Source: an uncultured Chitinophagaceae bacterium
GTDB lineage: Bacteria; Bacteroidota; Bacteroidia; Chitinophagales; Chitinophagaceae
Reading direction: 5' to 3'
Length of the DNA stretch: 37,799 bases
NCBI GenBank assembly: GCA_937900675.1
Contig: CALCEA010000122.1
Location: 1 to 37,799, forward strand
Under the pieces are notes generated by a model. The model did no database searches. It had not been told where the DNA came from and worked only from the letters and a program-made list of their open reading frames with translations. A program made the translations under genes and the position numbers. Position 1 is the stretch's first letter, and each line of letters opens with the position of its first letter. Positions 32,536-37,799 of the stretch are shown one piece after another.

Positions 32536-33413
32536 TTTAAGCTAGGATCAAAATCACCATCGCCGCTTGTTGTATTCTCATCATCTTTAAACGCACCTAA
32601 ATCCATTTTAGTTTCGTAAGAATCAAAGGTATCTACATGGCCTGGCTCTAAATCATCTTCTCTATTTTCGTTCCACTCAATGATAAAGTTATTACGACCT
32701 TCGCCTACTAATAACTTCATATATTTTTGTTGAGCTAATTCTAAAATAGATAAGAATAAAAATAATGCATGCACTCTGTCTTCACAGATATCAAATACTT
32801 TTTCAAATGCAACTGTCTTTTCTTTTTGCACCTGATCTAACAAGTACTCTCTACTGCCTTCCATGGTATAGTTGTATCTAACCACAGTATGCACAGGCTT
32901 CGCAGTTTGACGATCTTGTAAACGCAACATTACTTTTTCAAAAGACTTCATCAATTTGAATAAAGTAACCGTTTGTAATTCTGTTCCTTCTGCAGCTTCT
33001 TCACCCACCAAAGACATTTCTTGTTGGATATTACCTCTCTTCACCATCAACATTCTCAACTGCTCCAAATCGGCCATTTGAGTGGCTGCTTCTTTATAAC
33101 GCTTGTACTCTAATATTTTATCAATCAATTCTTGTCTTGGATCAATCTCATTTCCGGCAGCATCTATTTCTTTTCTAGGCAATAATAATTTTGCCTTGAT
33201 ACGCATTAAAGTAGATACGAATAAAATAAATTCACTACTTAATTCAATATTCAACTTCTCTTGCTGATGTATAAAATCTAAAAAGTCTTTAATGATTTTT
33301 GTGATCTGAATATTGTAAATATCCATTTCATCTCGCTCAATGAAAAACAACAATAGATCAAATGGACCTTCGAACTGATCTACTTTAATGGAATAATTAG
33401 CATGCTGACTCAT
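32532..33413 (-). CDS. scpA: Segregation and condensation protein A
   Basis: The 293-residue product begins with the kleisin signature IKVDQFEGPFDLLLFFIERDE, continues with IYNIQITKIIKDFLDFI and LSSEFILFVSTLMRIKAKLLLP, and has the C-terminal winged-helix region (DRVHALFLFLSILELAQQKYM). ScpA bridges the SMC ATPase heads and works with ScpB in chromosome condensation. Neither smc nor scpB is in the window. The acidic C-terminal tail (about 30 residues, rich in Asp and Glu) is longer than in many homologues. Its stop codon overlaps the convergent dxs stop. Confidence 0.95.
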   Translation of the reverse strand: MSQHANYSIKVDQFEGPFDLLLFFIERDEMDIYNIQITKIIKDFLDFIHQQEKLNIELSSEFILFVSTLMRIKAKLLLPRKEIDAAGNEIDPRQELIDKILEYKRYKEAATQMADLEQLRMLMVKRGNIQQEMSLVGEEAAEGTELQTVTLFKLMKSFEKVMLRLQDRQTAKPVHTVVRYNYTMEGSREYLLDQVQKEKTVAFEKVFDICEDRVHALFLFLSILELAQQKYMKLLVGEGRNNFIIEWNENREDDLEPGHVDTFDSYETKMDLGAFKDDENTTSGDGDFDPSLN

Positions 33414-33484
33414 AGGCTACAAAGAAACAAGAATTTATCCATTTTTAAGGCAAAAAGAGGCATCTTTGTTTCAAATTCAAGTTG

Positions 33485-34366
33485 ATGCATCAGAAGTGGA
33501 CCAATTGGCTAGTTTTTGCCCTATTATCCTTGGTTTGGGGTAGTTCTTTTGTGTTGATGAAAGAGGGCCTAAGGTCATTTTCTCCCTATCAAGTGGCTTC
33601 TTTAAGGATGCTTTTTGCAGGCTTGGTTTTACTCCCTTTCGCCATCAAAGCCCTTCCTCAAATTCCCAAAGACAAAATGGGTCTGGTACTTATTTCAGGA
33701 GTAGCTGGAAATTTTATCCCTGCCTTTCTTTTTTGTATTGCAGAAACACAAATTGATAGCGCCTTGGCTGGTATCTTAAATTCTTTAACTCCCTTATTTA
33801 CCATTTTAGTAGGTATTAGTTTTTTCAAGGTTCAAACCAATGTTACCAAAATGATTGGAGTGATCATTGGCTTTATTGGATTATGTTTTTTGTTTGCCGC
33901 AGGAAAAGACATGAGTTTGCATAATATGGGTTATGCAGGATTGGTTTTAATTGCCACATTATTTTATGGCATCAATGTAAATATGGTGGGAAGGTATTTG
34001 CAAAATATTGGGGCCTTAAATATAGCTTCTGTGGCTTTCGCTTTTTTGATTTTACCTAGTGCAGCTATTTTATTCTTTACAGGATATTTTAAAAACGATT
34101 TTGCAAACCACTTAGTTATTCATTCCACCTTAGCTAGCGCAGTATTGGGCATTATTGGCACTTCGGCTGCTAGTATTCTTTTTTATTACTTAATTAAAAG
34201 AGCTGGCGTGATCTTTGGCTCATTGGTAACATATGGTATTCCAATAGTAGCAGTATGTTGGGGGATGTTGTATGGGGAAAAAATAACACCCATGCAATAT
34301 GTTTGGATGGGTGTTATCTTAATAGGCGTTTTTATTGCCAATAGACCTGTTGTTAAACGGTCATAA
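33485..34366 (+). CDS. EamA/DMT family transporter
   Basis: The 293-residue protein has ten predicted membrane helices arranged as two EamA repeats. The first repeat opens with LLSLVWGSSFVLMKEGLRSFSP and holds the first conserved arginine in QVASLRMLFAGLVLLP. The second begins near AGLVLIATLFYGINVNMVGR and ends with YVWMGVILIGVFIANR. Members export amino acids, nucleotides or other small metabolites, and the substrate cannot be predicted. The frame opens at a TTG at 33482, and the ATG at 33485 is preferred. Its 3' end overlaps the convergent frr gene by 14 bases. Confidence 0.93.
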   Translation: MHQKWTNWLVFALLSLVWGSSFVLMKEGLRSFSPYQVASLRMLFAGLVLLPFAIKALPQIPKDKMGLVLISGVAGNFIPAFLFCIAETQIDSALAGILNSLTPLFTILVGISFFKVQTNVTKMIGVIIGFIGLCFLFAAGKDMSLHNMGYAGLVLIATLFYGINVNMVGRYLQNIGALNIASVAFAFLILPSAAILFFTGYFKNDFANHLVIHSTLASAVLGIIGTSAASILFYYLIKRAGVIFGSLVTYGIPIVAVCWGMLYGEKITPMQYVWMGVILIGVFIANRPVVKRS

Positions 34367-34916
34367 TTTCTTTCTCTTTTGACTCTAAATGCTTTTCTAC
34401 AGCAGCAATATATTTGTCTGTTAAGCCTTGGATAGTATCTTCTGTGCCTTTGCAAATATCTTCACTCGCACCTTCTTTTTGTTGCTTCTTTACTTGTTCG
34501 ATATGATCTCTACGAATATTTCTGATCGCAATCTTAGACTGCTCTCCTTCTCCATTTGCTTTTTTAACCAATTCACGACGACGCTCTTCTGTTAATGGTG
34601 GCATGAATAATCTAATTTGAACACCATCGTTTTGAGGAGTGATGCCAATATTTGCACCCATAATAGCGCGTTCAATTAAAGCCAACATATTTTTCTCCCA
34701 TGGCTGAACACTAATGGTTCTAGTATCTAAAACAGCCACATTCGCTACCTGACTAATAGGTGTTGGTGTACCATAGTAGTCTACATTGATTCCCTCTAAA
34801 ATAGAAGGACTTGCTTTACCAGCACGAATTTTAGTTAATTCTATTTCTAGGTGATTAATGGCTTTTTTCATGCCATTTTCAGCGTCTGAGGTGATTTTAC
34901 TTAAAGCTTCCGACAT
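34353..34916 (-). CDS. frr: Ribosome recycling factor
   Basis: The 187-residue product is the usual length for Frr, which, with EF-G, splits post-termination ribosomes. Family segments are present: MKKAINHLEIELTKIRAGKA, VDYYGTPTPISQVANVAV, TISVQPWEKNMLALIERAI, MPPLTEERRRELVKKANGE and the C-terminal TDKYIAAVEKHLESKEKEI. In many bacteria frr follows pyrH, but here it has its own promoter candidate and no pyrH next to it. It is divergent from the transketolase gene, and its last 14 bases overlap the convergent EamA gene. Confidence 0.97.
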   Translation of the reverse strand: MSEALSKITSDAENGMKKAINHLEIELTKIRAGKASPSILEGINVDYYGTPTPISQVANVAVLDTRTISVQPWEKNMLALIERAIMGANIGITPQNDGVQIRLFMPPLTEERRRELVKKANGEGEQSKIAIRNIRRDHIEQVKKQQKEGASEDICKGTEDTIQGLTDKYIAAVEKHLESKEKEIMTV

Positions 34917-34936
34917 AGTTCATTCTTTTGAGTACA

Positions 34937-34944
34937 CAAAGCTA
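34937..34944 (-). promoter_or_regulatory. -7 box for frr
   Basis: Minus-strand TAGCTTTG is a perfect TAnnTTTG, 20 bases before the frr ATG. No clear -33 TTTG is seen. Confidence 0.5.
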
Positions 34945-34978
34945 ATAAATCCTGCCATTCTTTAGCTGTATTTTTTGC

Positions 34979-34986
34979 TATCTTTG
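34979..34986 (+). promoter_or_regulatory. -7 box for the transketolase N-terminal subunit gene
   Basis: TATCTTTG is a perfect TAnnTTTG, 22 bases before the ATG at 35009. It is arranged back to back with the frr -7 box 34 bases away. The -33 region is weak. Confidence 0.55.
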
Positions 34987-35008
34987 CCCCTATAATTATT
35001 TTACGCTT

Positions 35009-35848
35009 ATGTCAACTGCAGAATTAACAAAAATTGCTTCTCAAGTTAGAAGAGATATAGTAAGAATGGTACATGCTCAACAAAGTGGTCATCCAGGTGG
35101 TTCTTTGGGTTGTACTGATTTTTTAACTGCGTTGTACTTTAAGGTAATGAAGTTTGATACTAATTTTTCTATGGATGGAAAGAATGAAGATTTATTCTTT
35201 TTATCTAATGGACATATTTCTCCTGTATTTTATTCTGTATTATCTAGATCAGGTTTTTTTGATGTAAAAGAATTAGCAAGTTTTAGAAAAATTAATTCAA
35301 GATTACAAGGTCACCCAACCACTCATGAAGGTTTACCTGGTATCAGAATTGCTAGTGGTTCTTTAGGCCAGGGAATGAGCGTAGCTATTGGCGCAGCTCT
35401 TTCTAAGAAATACAATGGAGACGACAGAATTGTATACTCATTACATGGTGATGGTGAATTACAAGAAGGACAAAACTGGGAGGCGATCATGTTTGCTGCG
35501 CATAATAAAGTAGATAACTATATTGCTACAGTGGATGTAAACGGCCAACAAATTGATGGCCCTTTAAGCAAGGTGTTAAACTTGGATAATTTAGAAGAGA
35601 AATTCAAAGCCTTCCATTGGACAGTATTGCATATGGATGGTCATAATATGGAAGAGATTGTTGCTACATTAGAGAAAGCGAAGGGCTTAACAGGAAAAGG
35701 AAAGCCAGTAGTGATCTTAATGAAGACCACCATGGGTAAGGGCGTAGACTTTATGGAGACTGGCCATGAGTGGCATGGTATCGCACCCAACGATGAGCAA
35801 TTAGCAAATGCATTAACTCAATTAGAAGAGACATTAGGAGATTATTAA
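35009..35848 (+). CDS. Transketolase, N-terminal (ThDP-binding) subunit
   Basis: The 279-residue product equals the N-terminal half of transketolase, as in two-subunit (split) transketolases. Motifs include AQQSGHPGGSLGCTDFLTAL, LFFLSNGHISPVFYS, GSLGQGMSVAIGAAL and the ThDP motif YSLHGDGELQEGQNWEAIM with the downstream NYIATVDVNGQQIDG. It ends after HEWHGIAPND, the natural boundary of the N-terminal subunit. The C-terminal pyrimidine-binding subunit normally follows directly, but here a strong terminator and a convergent ABC exporter gene follow instead. The partner must therefore be encoded elsewhere if the enzyme is functional. Role: pentose phosphate pathway two-carbon transfer. Confidence 0.93.
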   Translation: MSTAELTKIASQVRRDIVRMVHAQQSGHPGGSLGCTDFLTALYFKVMKFDTNFSMDGKNEDLFFLSNGHISPVFYSVLSRSGFFDVKELASFRKINSRLQGHPTTHEGLPGIRIASGSLGQGMSVAIGAALSKKYNGDDRIVYSLHGDGELQEGQNWEAIMFAAHNKVDNYIATVDVNGQQIDGPLSKVLNLDNLEEKFKAFHWTVLHMDGHNMEEIVATLEKAKGLTGKGKPVVILMKTTMGKGVDFMETGHEWHGIAPNDEQLANALTQLEETLGDY

Positions 35849-35889
35849 AATAAAGAAGGGCTAACAAAAATTTAGCCCTTCTTTATTTT
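35847..35889. terminator. Strong bidirectional terminator after the transketolase subunit gene
   Basis: Perfect 18-base arms at 35847-35864 and 35872-35889 with a 7-base loop; the core is AGAAGGGCTAA paired with TTAGCCCTTCT. T-runs on both sides suit termination of the + strand transketolase gene and the minus-strand ABC exporter. The first arm starts at the stop codon of the transketolase gene. Confidence 0.92.
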
Positions 35890-35921
35890 TTCTCTATTTT
35901 GATTTTTTTCAATCAACCCAT

Positions 35922-35949
35922 CATTAAAAATCATTCATGATTTTTAATG
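35922..35949. repeat. 28-bp near-perfect palindrome at the 3' end of the ABC exporter gene
   Basis: Arms CATTAAAAATCAT (35922-35934) and ATGATTTTTAATG (35937-35949) are exact reverse complements with a 2-base centre. It lies three bases beyond the exporter stop on its downstream side. It has no T-run on the minus strand and is very AT-rich, so it is unlikely to be the terminator. It could be a protein-binding site or an mRNA 3' stem. Confidence 0.55.
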
Positions 35950-35952
35950 TCA

Positions 35953-37767
35953 TCACTTCACCTCTTGCATTTCGATTAACTTTTTATAGTAGCCATTTTG
36001 CGCAAGTAATTCATCATGGTTGCCGCGCTCTACAATATTGCCTTTTTGTAAAACAATAATTTCATCCGCGTGTCGAATGGTAGATAGTCTATGCGCAATT
36101 ACAATAGATGTTCTATGTTGCATCATATTATTAATGGCATCTTGTACTAATTTCTCACTCTCCGTATCTAATGCTGAAGTAGCTTCATCCAAAATTAAAA
36201 TCGGTGGATTTTTTAATACTGCTCTCGCAATGGTTAAACGCTGACGCTCTCCTCCACTCAACTTGCTTCCTCTATCGCCAATCATTGTATCAAAGCCCTG
36301 CTCTTTCTTAGTGATAAAATCATATGCATTGGCAATCTTTGCAGCTTCTTTGATTTCTTCTAAGGTTGCATCAGGCTTTCCCAAAGCAATATTAGCTGCA
36401 ATAGTATCATTGAATAATATAGGTTCTTGTGTAACAATACTTATTTGTTGTCTTAAGCTATGTAAACTATAGTCTTTGATATCCTTGCCGTCAATTAATA
36501 AGGATCCTCCACTCACATCATGAAATCTTGGTACTAAATCTGCCAATGTACTTTTACCAGCACCAGAAGAACCTACTAAGGCAATGGTTTTGCCTTTTTG
36601 AATATGCAGATTAATCTGATTTAAAATGGTAGTATCATTATAAGCAAACTGAACATCTTTAAATTCAATAGATTGATTGAAACCATTTAATTCAATTGGA
36701 TGTTTGGCTTCTTCTACCACTACTGGAGCTTCTAAAATTTCGTTTAAACGATCTAAAGTAGCGATTCCTCTATTTACATTATACACCGCTTGTGATAAGG
36801 CTTTGGAAGGATTGATAATTTGTGAAAACAATGCTACATATCCAATAAATGAACTACCTGATAAAATTTCTCCATTCAAAACCAACTTGCCCCCAAACCA
36901 AAGTACACAACATAATATAATCACGCCCAATGATTCAGATAAGGGTGATGCTAAATCTCTTTTGTATAAGATTTTATTTTTAATCAAGAAGATCTCATCG
37001 ATCAATCCATAAAAACTTTTCTTCACTCTTTTCTCTGCATTAAATGCTTTGATGATTCTCAAGCCAGATAAAGTCTCTTCCATTTGACTCATGATCTCTC
37101 CCCATTTGATCTGTGCTTTATTGGTTTGCTTTTTCAAACTTCTACCAATTCTTCCCACTACAAAACCTGCTAATGGCAATAAAACAAACACGAACAAAGT
37201 AAGCTTCACACTTATAGCAAATAAAACAATAATGATACCAATGATATTCAAAGGTTCTTTGATCATTCCTTCCAATGCGCCAATAATAGAGTTTTCTAAT
37301 TCTGCAATATCATTTGAAGATCTACTTAAAATATCCCCCTTTCTTTGTTCTGTGAAATAACCAATAGGTAATTGTAAAATCTTGTCATATAATAATTTGG
37401 AATATTTTCTTGTTACTGCATTTCTAATGGGTGCTAAAAAATACCAGGATAAATACAAGAACAAATTCTTTAATAATACAGCTGTAATAATACCTAAGCA
37501 AATCCAACCCAATGCCTGCACTTTCCCAAATTGAGCAATAGTGGTTTGTAGAAAATGGTAAATAATATCTTTGAAGCTTCCAGAACTAGCCGTTGTTTTA
37601 ACCACCCCTGACAACTCATCACTTCCAAAGATCAAATCCATGAAAGGGATTAGCATACTCAAAGAAAACAGGCTAAAAATGATTGATAAGGAGATAAACA
37701 AGGTATAAAGTCCCATATAGGCCTTGTATTCCTTGATATAACTAATGATTCTAATAAATTTCTTCAT
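35953..37767 (-). CDS. ABC transporter, fused permease/ATPase (MsbA-like exporter)
   Basis: The 604-residue half-transporter has a six-helix type-1 exporter membrane domain (about residues 10-325) followed by an ATPase domain. ATPase motifs are Walker A VGSSGAGKST, the Q-loop in VTQEPILFND, signature LSGGERQRLTIARA, Walker B ILILDEATSALD and the H-loop in VIAHRLST. It would act as a homodimer, and lipid A or lipid-linked envelope material is the usual MsbA-type cargo, but other substrates are possible. The frame runs to a TTG at 37797; the ATG at 37767 (MKKFIRIISYIKEYK) is the more likely start. The gene is complete in the window, but its promoter lies at or beyond the edge. Confidence 0.94.
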   Translation of the reverse strand: MKKFIRIISYIKEYKAYMGLYTLFISLSIIFSLFSLSMLIPFMDLIFGSDELSGVVKTTASSGSFKDIIYHFLQTTIAQFGKVQALGWICLGIITAVLLKNLFLYLSWYFLAPIRNAVTRKYSKLLYDKILQLPIGYFTEQRKGDILSRSSNDIAELENSIIGALEGMIKEPLNIIGIIIVLFAISVKLTLFVFVLLPLAGFVVGRIGRSLKKQTNKAQIKWGEIMSQMEETLSGLRIIKAFNAEKRVKKSFYGLIDEIFLIKNKILYKRDLASPLSESLGVIILCCVLWFGGKLVLNGEILSGSSFIGYVALFSQIINPSKALSQAVYNVNRGIATLDRLNEILEAPVVVEEAKHPIELNGFNQSIEFKDVQFAYNDTTILNQINLHIQKGKTIALVGSSGAGKSTLADLVPRFHDVSGGSLLIDGKDIKDYSLHSLRQQISIVTQEPILFNDTIAANIALGKPDATLEEIKEAAKIANAYDFITKKEQGFDTMIGDRGSKLSGGERQRLTIARAVLKNPPILILDEATSALDTESEKLVQDAINNMMQHRTSIVIAHRLSTIRHADEIIVLQKGNIVERGNHDELLAQNGYYKKLIEMQEVK

Positions 37768-37799
37768 AAATAAACTATTCCTCAGAATAATCAGCAAAG

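Overview
This window is chromosomal DNA from a member of the Bacteroidota, most likely a Chitinophagaceae-type, AT-rich bacterium. The lineage call rests on family content: a GLPGLI protein, a SusC-like carboxypeptidase-regulatory/beta-barrel outer-membrane protein, DUF4293 and DUF6427 membrane proteins, a bacterial geranylgeranylglyceryl-phosphate-synthase homologue, a GMC oxidoreductase paired with a gluconate-dehydrogenase-subunit-3 protein, LytS/LytTR signalling and a split transketolase. It also rests on promoters: many genes have the Bacteroidota -7 box TAnnTTTG upstream, and Shine-Dalgarno sequences are not obvious. The region is gene-dense, no gene is visibly broken, no intergenic gap exceeds 300 bases, and I see no tRNA, rRNA, phage, insertion sequence or CRISPR array.

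Layout. 1-3.5 kb: the 3' part of a YdfG-type short-chain dehydrogenase, a sugar-phosphate nucleotidyltransferase, glyA with a textbook promoter, and a DUF4293 membrane protein. 3.5-8.3 kb: a three-gene minus-strand envelope operon (outer-membrane beta-barrel protein, GLPGLI protein, carboxypeptidase-regulatory-domain protein). 8.35-9.0 kb: a HicA/HicB-type toxin-antitoxin pair with an 11-bp inverted-repeat operator candidate. 9-12.6 kb: uvrA and an ECF sigma factor. 12.6-15.7 kb: purQ, a stand-alone DsbD-alpha-like protein and DsbD, all on the minus strand. 15.7-18.4 kb: a secreted protein with a Trp/Gly-rich island, followed by a DUF6427 membrane protein. 18.4-21.5 kb: an LD-carboxypeptidase divergent from metG. 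21.6-24.1 kb: a GMC oxidoreductase and its small subunit. 24.2-27.6 kb: adenosylcobalamin-dependent ribonucleotide reductase with a structured leader and DnaA-box-like sites. 27.9-32.5 kb: a GGGP-synthase homologue, a LytS/LytTR two-component system and dxs. 32.5-37.8 kb: scpA, an EamA transporter, frr, the N-terminal half of a split transketolase and an MsbA-like ABC exporter.

Most genes are housekeeping: one-carbon and purine metabolism, translation, DNA repair, dNTP supply, isoprenoid synthesis and chromosome segregation. The accessory interest lies in five places: the GLPGLI/beta-barrel operon, the hicAB locus, the cysteine partition between the two DsbD-like proteins, the Trp/Gly-rich secreted protein with its G-quadruplex motif, and several unexplained inverted repeats (21492-21564, 27609-27648, 35922-35949). 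I found no convincing wholly new multi-gene system. Another notable pattern is that at least four genes have a perfect -7 box only 3-6 bases before the start codon, which suggests leaderless or nearly leaderless transcripts.
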